In this document: piece by piece, positions 12,298-22,452 of the stretch | Layout of the letters: every line of letters begins with the position of its first letter | How positions within the stretch are numbered: the first letter of the stretch is position 1 | NCBI GenBank assembly: GCA_020809705.1 | Contig: CP085833.1 | Coordinates: forward strand, 620,001-684,000 | DNA: 64,000 bases | Reading direction: 5' to 3' | Origin: Calonectria ilicicola | Taxonomy: Eukaryota; Ascomycota; Sordariomycetes; Hypocreales; Nectriaceae | Program-made: the position numbers and the translations under genes | The notes under the pieces: model-generated | What the model was told of the DNA's origin: nothing | The model's database searches: none | The model's input: only the letters and a program-made list of their open reading frames with translations

Positions 12298-13722
12298 CTA
12301 CTCTTTCATAGAGGTTCCGGACAAAACCCAACCCAAAATTTGGCATACAGAAAGCCAAGCACCAGCGGTGGCAATAGCATCCTAAATATAATCAGCTGAA
12401 AATACTTGAACAACATTCGGTAGCCGAAGGCTTACAGTCCAATCGAGTGCGGGCTTCAAGCTATAGTTTTGACGGTCAAAAGTTGGGAACTGGATGTAGA
12501 GCGATGTAAAACATGCCCCGCTTGATGAATTACTGGAACTTGTATCGCACTGTAGGTCCCTTGACGGAACCGGTGAGATATTGGGTTGGTAATCATAAGC
12601 AGTCTGTCCCTGGCGCTCTCTCTTTTTGATCGCAAGGTTGACCTGAACTATCCCGTTGGCGTTGATGAGATTCATTTGTGTATACCCGGTCTCGAGGGCT
12701 TCCTGGAGTGACAAATCTGGGTCAAACATGGCGAGCCAGAGACTGGGGGATATTTCGCGTGAGGAGTCGGTCTTTGCCCTCGATTGATTGTCTATGATGA
12801 TACAGTTAGCTCAAAGATCTGGATACAAAGACAATCCCCAAAGGCTTCGAAGCAACCAAAAAAAAGAAGAAAAGGTCACGAACAGTAGAAGAATGCCTGT
12901 GCGACCATGAGAGATGTTGGCTTTGTGCTGAGTAAGTCCTCGGTCGCTTTCAGCATAATCATGCTGTAATTGACGTCTTGCCATTGGAAATTGTGGGTAA
13001 TGGACTGATCCCAATTCTCACCACAGTTACAACGCTGTCCTGGTGAAACCTTTGAGCAATTAGGGGCTGATTGGTCAAACCATCCAAGAAAGCACTTAGG
13101 CTTGGCATAGACAGTTGTTAATTCTGCTTGGGATGTCCAATCTAGTCTCCTGAAAAGTGCCACTGACGGAAAGCGCATCTGATCCTAGAAGCCAAACAAT
13201 AAGATGGATGCAGCAGTATGGGGAAGGAAACGGTATACTTACAACAGTGTCTTCCTCAATCGTGATTACGGATTGGGTTAATTTGGGATGCCAGACTAAG
13301 TAATATAAAATCGGCAGCATAGCCAAAGCCAGAACAGAAGTCAGCACAGTATTAGCCAAGTTGCAGCTCCAAGAGGGCCAGCCCTTTGAGAAGCCATCTA
13401 TGAGCGATAAAAAGAAGAGAATAAGAGCAGCAGTGCAGAATAGCACCAAAAAGATAATTGGGAGAGGCTGAACTGAATGGGCTATGAAGATGGCGCCTAG
13501 GATGAGAGAAAGGGATAAAAGTAGAGTACAAAGACTGGCTATTGTCTTTGATGGGAATGTTTGCCCATTCATTTGCCCATTCATTTGCCCATTCATTTGC
13601 CCATTCATTTGCCCATTCATTTGCCCATTCATTTGTCCATTTATTTGTCCATTCATTTGCCCATTCTTTTGCCCATTCTGGACTTGTGAACCCTGATAAC
13701 TTGTTCTTAAAAAAGATAGCAT
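12298..13722 (-). CDS. Unknown multi-pass membrane protein with Asn-Gly-Gln repeats
   Basis: Not recognised. Four exons (13722-13243, 13184-12884, 12791-12436, 12381-12298) with good splice sites and branch-like CTAAC sequences join in phase to 406 residues. Residues 16-55 are ten near-perfect copies of Asn-Gly-Gln-Met/Lys/Ile. They are followed by two or three membrane segments (TIASLCTLLLSLSLILGAIF, PIIFLVLFCTAALILFFLSL, ANTVLTSVLALAMLPILYYL). A long soluble region follows, rich in cysteine and serine (CNCGEN, CDTSSSNSSSGACF), with a short hydrophobic C-terminal stretch. The topology suggests a membrane anchor with a cysteine-bearing outer domain. No enzyme motif is visible. The start is the first in-frame ATG and its open frame continues through the repeat. 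Confidence 0.7.
13561..13680 (-). repeat. 12-bp minisatellite, ten units, coding
   Basis: Ten head-to-tail 12-bp units lie fully inside the first exon of the membrane-protein gene and encode the Asn-Gly-Gln-X array. Units differ at only a few bases (two carry a T in place of a C), so recent slippage is likely. The 12-bp period keeps the reading frame whatever the copy number. Confidence 0.95.
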
Positions 13723-15400
13723 TTCGATTTGATTCCTTTGCGTGTCAGTAGTATGGTTTTGGGTTCGGGAAATGGAAAGCTATCGCATGAATCGGTTTAT
13801 GATAAAAGAACAGAAAGAGAAGGTGGCTGGGAAGGGAGAAAAAGCCTGGTTTTGTCTTCCCCACTGCTCACCTAGGTGCTAGGCGACGAGAGCTGAACGT
13901 GGATTTAAAAGCCCGGTCTCGTGTTCGCTTGATGAGAATGCCTTGCAGCTGTTGATATTTTGTTGCCTAGGCATTCTCTCTATGTACCAGCCGGCATGAA
14001 ACGTAGCCACTTAGAGCTCCCCAATGACGCCAAAATTACCGCCACGCGGCAAGCCATACAGCCAAAGGTACTTGTGACTGCAAAATTATATCGGCACTTA
14101 AATGCTTATGCTAGATTTTTTTTAAAAAAATAATGGCTTTTTAACATATATTACGTATAATTTATTTATTTTTGATTATTATTATAAGTATTTTTTTTAC
14201 GAAGAATTTAATATAAATATCTAAATACTTATAATTATAAGTACCTATGGCTAGTTATGTGGCTTGCCTTGCCACGTATGACAATTTCAATGAGTCATTA
14301 ATAGCTGAAATCACAATTCCAATTCCAATTCCCATTTTGAATCTAGCTGTTTGAACATTGATCAGCTGAACTGCTGAGCCTCCTCCTCGGCATGAATACT
14401 TCGGTTAAAATTCCCATCAGCGGTTAATCTTGCTTCAAGTGCTGATCAGCCCCGCTCATGTTTCCCCTGGATTGGGGTTATGAGTCCGAATGAGGAAGCT
14501 CAAAGATGATGCGGAACGTCATCTGTAAAGCGAGCTCGGATGTCATGACATGGAGCTTGCGCTAGTGGCATAGGAGCATATCAAAGCCCCAGTGGGTATC
14601 CTAATTCTGCCTACGCAAGGCTGAGAATGTACTACGGGATTGGGAGAGGCCGGAACAAACTCATTCATGCTGTATGATGACTGAAGGCTTGGCCCAGGAA
14701 TCTCAGAACCATCTAGAATCACCCAGAATGCATCCCATTGTAATGGGTAGCAAGCAGGAGACACACAACCATCGTTTAGCTTCTACTTGCCCACAGAAAG
14801 ATCAATTCCGAATAGTAGTGACCAGGATGGTCAGCCACCCTCCTCAAGGGCAATAGAGCACGTGCATGAGGCGATTGCTAGTTTGCTGCTTTGTTCCGAC
14901 CAGGCTGACCTGCGTAGTCTTGGTAGAGTCGCTACCCACTTAATCGCACCTCCATGTAATTGTGATAGTGTCTTAAACCCTCTGTTTCATTTGTCTGGAT
15001 TTGTCTTGCAGCAATGGCGGCCCACGCAGGTACTTTCTGGGAAGTTGTGACTCGTTTAATTTTCGCCACAAACTTTTCTCTAAAATCAAACTGGCTACTA
15101 AACCAGTAGTCGTGGTTGCTTGAGAAAGCTGGGATTTTTTATTCTCCGTGATCTGGGTTTCTGAGTGCTTGAGGAGGCGTAGATTGATGAGAACTAACAT
15201 CAGATTTCATTGCTCTTTCCCGAGCATCTCGAGCAACCACCAGGCGATATCGTTCCCAGTTCTTTGCAAAGATATTTAGCGACCAAGTTCAGTCGTTAAT
15301 AGTCAACAATTTGTATTTTAAGGCAGCTGCTCACAGTTCACAACGATATCTTGCGAATCTGATCACACGTAATAGATTGACCCGTGTAACAAACCATTTC
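13723..15400. other. Intergenic with an AT-rich element
   Basis: No gene is supported. The stretch contains the MITE-like element described separately. Short frames elsewhere (14543-15200) have no resemblance to known families. Confidence 0.5.
14037..14280. mobile_element. MITE-like AT-rich element with imperfect terminal inverted repeats
   Basis: The left end at 14048-14073 contains GGCAAGCCATA, then GCCAAAGGTACTT. The reverse complement of 14239-14268 contains GGCAAGCCACATA, then GCCATAGGTACTT. The inner 130 bp are almost pure A/T with a further short inverted pair around AAGTATTT/AAATACTT. Size, terminal inverted repeats and AT-rich core fit a non-autonomous DNA transposon remnant. No transposase frame is present and a clear target-site duplication was not found. 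Confidence 0.6.
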
Positions 15401-16571
15401 CTAAAAATGATACGGAATCTCAAATGATTTCCCGGAGATTTCCTGGTACAGAGAGTCCATCGCATTGACAACATCCTGTGGGAGATGGCCTTCCTCAACC
15501 ATCCTCAGGCTTGCCTGTAGTTGTTCTGAACTGGACGCACCAATTACGACGGCATCTCCAAACTCTGCCGTCAGACTGCTATGGTATACCGTCCATCTCA
15601 AAGCTGCTGCATGGCCACCAATCCCATACCTGGCGGCAGTATCTCGAACACGATCCGTGGAAGCTTCAATGGTTGGCTGTACATAGGCGGAGTAGTACAT
15701 CTGGCCATGGGAATGCTGGCCAACGAGAAGTTATTAGCAGCTCTCTTGGGTGGGGTAATGAAGGATTGGCCAATCTCACAGACTTATCAAATCGGCTACC
15801 AGGCTGGGCATGCTTGTAATTCTTGGAAAAGAAGCCGCCACCAGCAGGACTAAATATGCCAGGGGTGCCTTAGCTTAGCACCAAATACACAGAAACATTA
15901 AATGGAATAACTTTACCTCCAGGCATAAAACGAAATGCCATGCTCGCGAAGCAGCGGGATGAGATCTTTCTCGGCACCTCTAACAATCGGATTATATTGT
16001 CCTTGGTACACGCTTGGTTTAACGAATCCACGTCGTTCACAGATTTCGAGAATGCTCTTCACTTCGGATGCGGTGTAGTTCGACAGACCGAATCGTTTGA
16101 ACTTGCCCTCCCTATACGCATTGTCCATTGCCTCACACGTCTCTTCGAATGGTGTTGCCCTGTCCGGATGGTGTAGATATTCGATGTCTAGGTTTGCGAT
16201 TTTGAGCGCCGTGAGAGAATCGTCGATGCTCTTCGCGATCTTCTCCTTCGAGTGGCATCCAGGCTCTTGTGAGGAGACCTTGGAGTCAATGGCAAACCGA
16301 TTACCGGCTTCGACAGCTCCGAGTCTTGGCTCAGATGTACCCGGAGCATGTGGAGAGTAACCACGGGCTGTATCTATCTTGCGGTGACCACGGTCGTAGA
16401 AGGCATCCAAGATTGCCATAACTTCATCCTGTGTATCGAAACGGACCATTGGGTCTAGAGATTTGTCTCCAATCTAGCGTTGCGGTTAGTCTTAGAATCC
16501 CGAACGCCCGGATATTGATCTGATACATTTCCAGTTCCAAACACAATCTGTATAGTCGACTTTCCTGCCAT
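15401..16571 (-). CDS. Aldo/keto reductase, AKR7 (aflatoxin-aldehyde-reductase)-like
   Basis: NADPH-dependent reductase of carbonyl compounds, predicted cytosolic. Exons 16571-16527, 16473-15917, 15849-15780 and 15715-15401 join in phase to 328 residues, the AKR7 length. The catalytic set is visible: Asp and Tyr in DTARGYS, Lys in DSKVSS, His in YLHHPD. The blocks GLSNYTASEV and YQGQYNPIVRGAE are AKR7-like, and PAGGGFFSKNYK matches the family's loop after the barrel strand. For the last intron two CAG acceptors keep the frame (15716 or 15701); the upstream one, nearer the branch-like GCTAATAAC, is used. It is divergently transcribed from the alpha/beta hydrolase, and the shared 695-bp promoter holds two TCGGNCCGA sites, so co-regulation is inferred. 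Confidence 0.9.
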
Positions 16572-16809
16572 TTTGCAATGTAATATTTAAAACGTTATGT
16601 AGTTCTTTGAAGGTTTAGTATCAGTAAACGTATTAAATAGGATAGGGGAACTTAGATAGTTCAAGATGGGCATACTAGAAAGAGCACGTAACGAGCCTAT
16701 TTGTAGATGCAGAACCCTTCTGCAACATGAAACATAGCTAACTATACCGAGGATTGGCGCTCGGGGACAAGTTGACCCGAATAGTGTCGGACTTGTGACT
16801 TTGGTTGGC

Positions 16810-16818
16810 TCGGCCCGA
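16810..16818. promoter_or_regulatory. TCGGNCCGA palindrome, N = C
   Basis: Perfect copy, TCGGCCCGA, in the divergent promoter 239 bp before the aldo/keto reductase ATG. Inverted CGG triplets are the usual contact of dimeric Zn2Cys6 regulators (established). Binding by the regulator encoded at 22.5-25.3 kb is inference. Confidence 0.6.
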
Positions 16819-17020
16819 ATTCCATTTACATCATAATGGCCTAGTCTGGACCTTCCTACAAGATAGTTAGGTTTAAGCTGTCTCTAATAAAGGTAATTGT
16901 AGGATTAATCCTTGTAGAAGTGATTAGATATGCTAGATTGTAACACCTATTCCTTACATTTAGAGGTTTTCGTGGAGGCACTTGGTCCACTTGTACCACG
17001 CCGAGGTCCGAATACCGTTA

Positions 17021-17029
17021 TCGGGCCGA
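17021..17029. promoter_or_regulatory. TCGGNCCGA palindrome, N = G
   Basis: Perfect copy, TCGGGCCGA, 238 bp before the hydrolase ATG. Together with the copy at 16810 it gives each divergent gene one site at nearly the same distance. Confidence 0.6.
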
Positions 17030-17266
17030 CCCCTGGAGCGATCCGTCACCCTGAATGCGATTGCCCGAGTTAACGTGAGGTTGCCAACGCGTCGCAATTA
17101 GCGGAGGCTGCAGATAATTCGGTGTTTAAATATCTCGTTTACTTCTCTTCCTGTTCAAGGCATCCTTACTATTGCATCTTAATTGCTTCCGAAATTTGCT
17201 TTTCGTAATCTTACGCTTCTGGTATAAAAAGAATTTCCTTGAAAAAGAAAACACTTTAGCTTCATC

Positions 17267-18209
17267 ATGGGCTCCCAGAATATCGAGTTCCTCGCTACCG
17301 ACGGCGTCAAACTACGGGGTTCCTTCTTCAGTGCGGGCACTTCGCGGCCTTGCGTGATAATGAGCAACGGGGTAAAATTGGTCATCAGTTGGTCTGATTG
17401 TTATACTAACTCGGCATTAGTTCTCCGGGCTCAAAGAGCAATTCTTGCCGGATTTTGCTCAACGGTTCCAAGAAGCTGGGTACACGGTTTTGATCTACGA
17501 CAATCGAAACTGGGGTGAGAGTGAGGGCATGCCGAGAAATGAGACAGATCCTCTCGCCCAATCCCGCGACTACTTCGCGGCCTTCGATTATGTCTCCTCC
17601 CTGCCCAGTGTTGATGCTAGCAAGATCGTGTACTGGGGATCTAGTATGGCAGGTGGAAACGTTATCTCGGCAGCTTCGGTGGATAAACGAATTCGGGGCG
17701 TCATCTCCCAGATCCCATTCGTCTCTGGGGAATTCCTGGCCGCTACCCTCGGACCTAAGACAAACCTAATATTCACGGACCGCAACACCGTCAGCAATGG
17801 GGGTGCATCCAAGATGATCCCAGTCACTCCAGAGTCCCGCGAAGCAGCTGAGTCTGGTACCTCCCAGGCCATCCTTGCCGACCCGTCAGTCTACGTCTAC
17901 CTGGACGAGTTGGATCGACGTGGTATTAAGTATGAGACCATGTGTACTACTCAGAGCCTGCTCTACCTGCAACAGCATGAACCTCAGTCCCTAATCCATC
18001 GCGTGGCGCCCACCCCGATGCTCATGATAGTCGCAGAGCGAGATGACAGCTGTATCACGCACTTACAGTTGCGGACTTTTCACAATGCTTTGGAACCCAA
18101 GAGATTGCATATATTGCGTGGAGCTACACATTTCTCGCCGTATTTCGGTCCCCAATTCGAAGAGAACATCAAAGTCCAGCTAGACTTTCTGAAAGAGGTC
18201 ATGGCATGA
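17267..18209 (+). CDS. Alpha/beta hydrolase of the af380 / DLH-like type
   Basis: Predicted cytosolic hydrolase or acyl-transferring enzyme. Exons 17267-17371 and 17421-18209 (49-bp intron) give 297 residues. The block YDNRNWGESEG followed by PRNETDP and YWGSSMAGGNV is typical of the fungal group that includes the af380 polyketide transferase. The nucleophile elbow Gly-Ser-Ser-Met-Ala-Gly lies near residue 110. The acid is probably the Asp in VAERDDSC and the base the His in GATHFSPYF. Members of this fold hydrolyse esters, lactones or thioesters, so the substrate is open. It shares its promoter with the aldo/keto reductase. No PKS or NRPS gene is in the window, so a degradative role is at least as likely as a biosynthetic one. 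Confidence 0.88.
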
Positions 18210-18525
18210 GATGGATATAACAAAGCGATTTGATGGAGCCGATGATCTATCCATGTGTGCTATATGTTAGATACAGACAAAATATAAACGCTGCTTTTAT
18301 ATTTTCAAAAATTGGAGGCTTAGCCCTTACCTACAGGAGCCGCGTCGCGGTTGGGGAACCTTTTGTTGACTATATCTTCCACGTGACGAAAGGCGAGAGG
18401 AAGTAGTCAGATGTTCGAGTAGACAATATATCAGACAGAGACCCTAGCCCACTGGGAATAAAACCTGCACCTATAAAAATGGTATGTGCATCTAGAATAC
18501 ATCTAACCATTCAGTATTCGGTTTG

Positions 18526-18705
18526 TTATTTCACAAGCCAATCACTTCTGGAACATGAGCCTGCAAAATAAGTAGTCAGGAATAAAGTCTATGAAACCAA
18601 TGGAATAAATTAAAACTTACCAATATGTAAGTATTTGAACTTGCTGACAAGATCAGCAAGTGTTACACCGGGGTGTCCGAAGGGCTGCGGCCCAAGCTTC
18701 TCAAT
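18526..18705 (-). pseudogene. Possible 3' remnant of an unidentified gene
   Basis: On the minus strand, 18705-18621 reads openly as 28 codons containing LGPQPFGHPGVTLADLV and stops at a canonical GTAAGT donor. A 60-bp intron ends in TTGCAG, and a short exon reaches a stop at 18526. The upstream side has an acceptor-like TAAAGTAG, but no open frame continues between it and the next gene at 18971. The coding-like look and paired splice sites suggest the tail of a lost gene. The family was not recognised. The remaining DNA of 18210-18970 shows nothing else. Confidence 0.35.
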
Positions 18706-18970
18706 CTACTTTACCGAATTATGTTAGCATATTCACGTTTCTCTTTTTGATAAGTGTGAAAAATAGTATGAGAGATGATGGAATCACTGTAAAAAATAAA
18801 TGCCGCTTATGGAGTGTTCGGCTTATAGAAGTGGAGGAGCGCGGTGAAAAAAATATGATGATGGTTTTATTCAATGACTTAGTCACCCTAATGCTATCAG
18901 TGACGCATCAGTGGACTATTTTCGAAGACCAAACTCCATCTAACCGATAAGAGCTCTTAATTCTGGAATT

Positions 18971-20074
18971 CTACTCGATGTCCCATACGCCTTCGAGGAT
19001 ATCTACATGGGACAGCCACATATAAACACGTGGATCCTTGCTCTTGAGATTTGCCATCTGGCGGATGATGGCTCTGGCAGATTCGGGATCCTCATGCAGT
19101 GTATGGTTCTTCGTAAAGGTAACTGCATTGCCAAATGGTGCCTCGGGATAGTATGCAAAGTGGAGACAATGCATACAGTCTGCAACCAGAACCACCCATC
19201 GAGTCTCGCCTTGCTTGCTCTTGGTGCGACAAAGCGCTGCCAGGTTCCCGTCTAGATGGCCGGGAGCATCGATTATGAAGAAACTTCCATCGCCAAAGAA
19301 ATCATAGGTTCGTTCGAAACCTGCCAATGGCTTCCAGAGGTCAGGATGCTGTTTCGGAGAAGGCAATTCTTCAATTGGCAGCTCCGAGGCTTCAGGATCC
19401 CAAATCCTTCCGTCCCATTTGCCATCCTCATACTTGGGCCAGTTTCGCTCAGTGAGAGCCAATGTCCCAGTACCGCAGAGAATCTTGGCATTGGGCAAGA
19501 ACTCTTTCACAGGAAACATATGGTCCCAGTGTGCGTGGCTGAACGTGATACCAGATTAGTGAGAGACCAGAAGTCAGGTTCGATAGTTTGTCGTACCTAG
19601 CAATGACATATTTAACAGAGTTAGGGTCTTCGCCAAGAAGTTTCATGTCATCCAAAATGGAGTTGGGAGCTGGTTGGGTTTCGAAGAACTTGTGCTGAAT
19701 GTTCTGAATGCTGGGCGGGTAATGGCTGAGATCCTGATCACATTCAGTTAACATGGTTGCACTTTGCTAAATGTAAATGTAACATTGCATACATGAGAAA
19801 TGCCTAGATCAAACCAAAACTTCGTCTTCGTCGCCTGATGCGTAATGAAAAATCGCCATGACCCACAGACGCCGTCTCCACGAGCGTCTTGAATTGTGAT
19901 ATTCATTGGAGCCACCATTGATCCCGTGTTAAATGGCGAAACCTTGACGAAGGCATCGGGCGTGGATGCTTCAGGAAGAGTCGAGTCGAATGGGACGTTC
20001 ATGGTTCTGTTGTCGCTTAAGAGCTGAAAGTGATTGAGATCTTGGAGTGAGTGTTCTGATTTGAAATCATGCAA
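18971..20074 (-). CDS. Metallo-beta-lactamase-fold hydrolase, lactonase/AttM-like
   Basis: Zinc-dependent hydrolase of the MBL fold, probably acting on lactone, ester or thioester bonds. Exons 20074-19793, 19733-19597 and 19538-18971 give 328 residues. The metal site is assembled across the second intron: SHAHWDHM (HxHxDH) at about residues 140-147. GHLDGN (second-shell His) and VADCMH (bridging Asp) follow, with SHVD near the C-terminus. The long insert with EGDG-like FFGDGSFFIIDAPGH resembles fungal AttM-type lactonases. The start is uncertain: an in-frame ATG at 20002 would shorten the protein by 24 residues. Two perfect TCGGNCCGA sites lie 98 and 114 bp before the ATG used here, tying it to the 16-27 kb group. 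Confidence 0.85.
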
Positions 20075-20171
20075 GTCAACTCATAAAGGTATAGAAGTGA
20101 CTATTTATTTTCAACACCATGCGTACTTCAGGCAATTAACCGACTTTGTGGAAGAGCAGGCTAATAGGATG

Positions 20172-20290
20172 TCGGACCGATTGGATGTCGGGCCGAACCG
20201 AGCCTCCCTTGAAACGATTGAGCCTCATCGGACTACAATGTCGGACTATGTCTAGCGTCGGATTAAAACATCGGCATCGATCCAAACTAC
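20172..20290. promoter_or_regulatory. Two TCGGNCCGA palindromes and a run of TCGG half-sites
   Basis: Perfect copies at 20172-20180 (N = A) and 20188-20196 (N = G) are 16 bp apart centre to centre. They are followed by four TCGG half-sites between 20228 and 20275. The array lies directly upstream of the metallo-hydrolase gene. Confidence 0.6.
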
Positions 20291-20708
20291 AGTCTTGGTC
20301 TACTAGATCGTTTTAGACTTTAAGAGGTCTTCCGACTTGATGGTATAGCCCGGGGGCTCCGGTCCAGATAAGATGACTTGAGGTTTTAAATATCAAAATA
20401 GCTTCAAAATGGGATAATTAGTCAGTTTTATTAATTGCTCTTCTGAAAGCAAGAGTAAGCTCAACCTGGGAAGAAGCGCCTATGATCACACAACTAGGTT
20501 CTACAGTTATTGGTACTGTTAGTAATAGTATCTGTACCTGCAATCAAGTCTCCTACAATCGTGTATCGACAATTCTGAGACACCCTCAAAAATCTTGACA
20601 GAAAACTCTATCAATTTGAACACTTATTTGAAGGCTTAGACAAGATGCATTCCATCGCGCAGTTAACTGGTAATTTTGATCCTCAATAAAAAGTATATTT
20701 ATTGAATA

Positions 20709-21606
20709 CTACATATTGAAAAGCTGGTCACTTTGGATTTCAGACCACGTGGGAATGTTGTGCCTAATGGGTGCATCTGTCATCTTTGCTACCATAAGCC
20801 CAATCTGGGTGGCATCTTCAAAGTCTTTACAAGTTCCACCATTCCGAATCAAGCCGCGGCTATGCCATCCAACCTGAACTGGGAGATCCAAGGGGACCAG
20901 GGTGCTAACACAGATCAATGCTGTTTCCTTCGCAGAAAGAACTGTCTCATCGGACAGCCAATAACCATATGTGAATTTGAGTGCGAATTGATCTAGCCTT
21001 GTTAAATATGCCCTCAATTGTTTTTCTTTTTCTTTTTTTGGGTGGAGGGGAACCGAACAACGTACAAATATCCCGTGAAAATGTCTCGAGTGGCTCGATC
21101 ATCCGGGGCAGATCATCCCGGTACATGTTAGTGAGATAGTTCATTCCCCGTCCCTCAACGTCCTGAGGTCGATAGATGGATTCCCTAATAAATTCCGTGC
21201 CTGGAAACGGGTTCTGCCCAACCGAGCGGCTAGAGCTTTTTTCTAGAATGGACCGATATACTCGATCATGTGCTCGACAAAGTGGATAGAAAGAATTCAA
21301 GAGTTTTGGGACGCCATATATGAATGAGGCTTTCAGAAGAGCTTCCTTCATTCTGCGAAAAACATGACCAAGATACTCTTCTGTCTTGTTGGACGCTATA
21401 GCAACTTCGTAGACTTCGGCAACAAGTACCGGTTGGTTTGCAGATGTGAGAGCAGCAGCCTAATAAATGATTAGTAAAATCCTACTGGTAATAGACGTGG
21501 TGGCATTGACCAGTTGACAGTACCATGTATCATTACCAGCTCTGGCCTCGGCGCTAGGTAGCCCAAGTTCAATTAGGAGTGTAGTAATCTCTTTTGAAAT
21601 CACCAT
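20709..21606 (-). CDS. AhpD / carboxymuconolactone-decarboxylase-like protein
   Basis: All-helical CMD-fold protein. Family members decarboxylate carboxymuconolactone or act as thiol peroxidase partners; many fungal ones are unassigned. Exons 21606-21511, 21459-21066 and 20992-20709 give 257 residues. Typical blocks are MKEALLKASFIYGVPKLLNS, then LTNMYRDDLPRM, and after the second intron YGYWLSDETVLSAKETALIC with WHSRGLIRNGGT. Only one cysteine lies in the active helix, so the AhpD CxxC is absent and a peroxidase role is doubtful. The first donor (GTCAAT) is weak and chosen by frame. Its promoter has TCGGTCCGA at 21724 and a one-mismatch copy at 21752. This suggests membership in the hydrolase/fumarylacetoacetase group. 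Confidence 0.8.
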
Positions 21607-21723
21607 GGTTGAACAGAATTAATCAATAGTGTCTACAACCATACAGTCGTCCAAATTATTCAACCCAGGTATGCTAAGGCCGAGGCCCGTTACAAATAAG
21701 TACCATTTGTCCCCACTCAAGGT

Positions 21724-21760
21724 TCGGTCCGATGGTAATTACTAATAGGTATCGGCCCGT
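21724..21760. promoter_or_regulatory. TCGGNCCGA palindromes upstream of the CMD-like gene
   Basis: A perfect copy (N = T) is at 21724-21732 and a copy with one mismatch, TCGGCCCGT, at 21752-21760. They are 118 and 146 bp before the ATG at 21606. Confidence 0.55.
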
Positions 21761-22058
21761 GTTAACCAACTATTAAATGGACCAATCGGAACGAATTAGA
21801 AGCTAGCGAACTCCTATTATCACTTATAGTTCGCTTGATTTATATATGATTACAATTCCAAGGTAGTAATACCTTCTGTCTTCTGTGGGCTGATGCGCTC
21901 CTAGAGCAAGCAAGTATGCTTTGCATTTTGTTTGTTCTATTGTGATTGACCGAGCTATAAGTAGGTCTAGGGTAGGTGACACCTGATTGGTTTTCCTAAT
22001 TTGGTGCTGCTAGTTCTGCCTGTCCGAGCTTTCGTGCCATGGGTCATGAGACTCGAGT

Positions 22059-22067
22059 TCGGCCCGA
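22059..22067. promoter_or_regulatory. TCGGNCCGA palindrome between CMD-like gene and regulator
   Basis: A perfect copy (N = C) lies 386 bp before the regulator ATG, followed closely by a TCGG half-site at 22071. Its position allows autoregulation of the Zn2Cys6 gene (inference). Confidence 0.5.
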
Positions 22068-22452
22068 TATTCGGAAATATACTTGACCATGCATTTATGT
22101 ATCGTAATATTCCCTTGGAAATAGACAATATATGTAAATTAAGATGGTGACTGTACTTGGATTGCATATCTAAGAATAATTACTGGATTATCCTCAACAT
22201 CTTATAGTAGGAATATAGATCATCTTATTTTTACTGTCCGCACCCTAACCCGTAACCTGTATTATTTATTAGTCTCGCCCAATTATTTCTTCATAGCTCG
22301 AAACTCTAAATCTTAGTGTCACGTGCACAGGAGCCAACCCATCCTTTGACCCCACGTTATCTTGCTGTCCCTTATTCTTGCTAGCTCCCATTCTCGGTAG
22401 ATGTTGCAACAAGAGCTTTGAGCATCGCAAGAACACATACACTGTCAGTGAA

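Larger units (their letters stand above)
16572..17266. promoter_or_regulatory. Divergent promoter of aldo/keto reductase and hydrolase
   Basis: The region lies between two gene starts facing away from each other and contains no gene. It carries the palindromes at 16810 and 17021 plus partial forms, for example GAGGTCCGA near 17003 and CCGAATAGTGTCGG near 16777. A TATAAAA at 17223 is close to the plus-strand start. Confidence 0.6.

Noticed and set aside
13561..13680. CRISPR-like repetition
   Set aside because: Units are 12 bp, head-to-tail without spacers, inside a eukaryotic coding exon; this is a minisatellite.
14100..14240. AT-rich tract as replication origin or centromeric DNA
   Set aside because: It is only about 130 bp and bounded by inverted repeats, which fits a small transposable element better.
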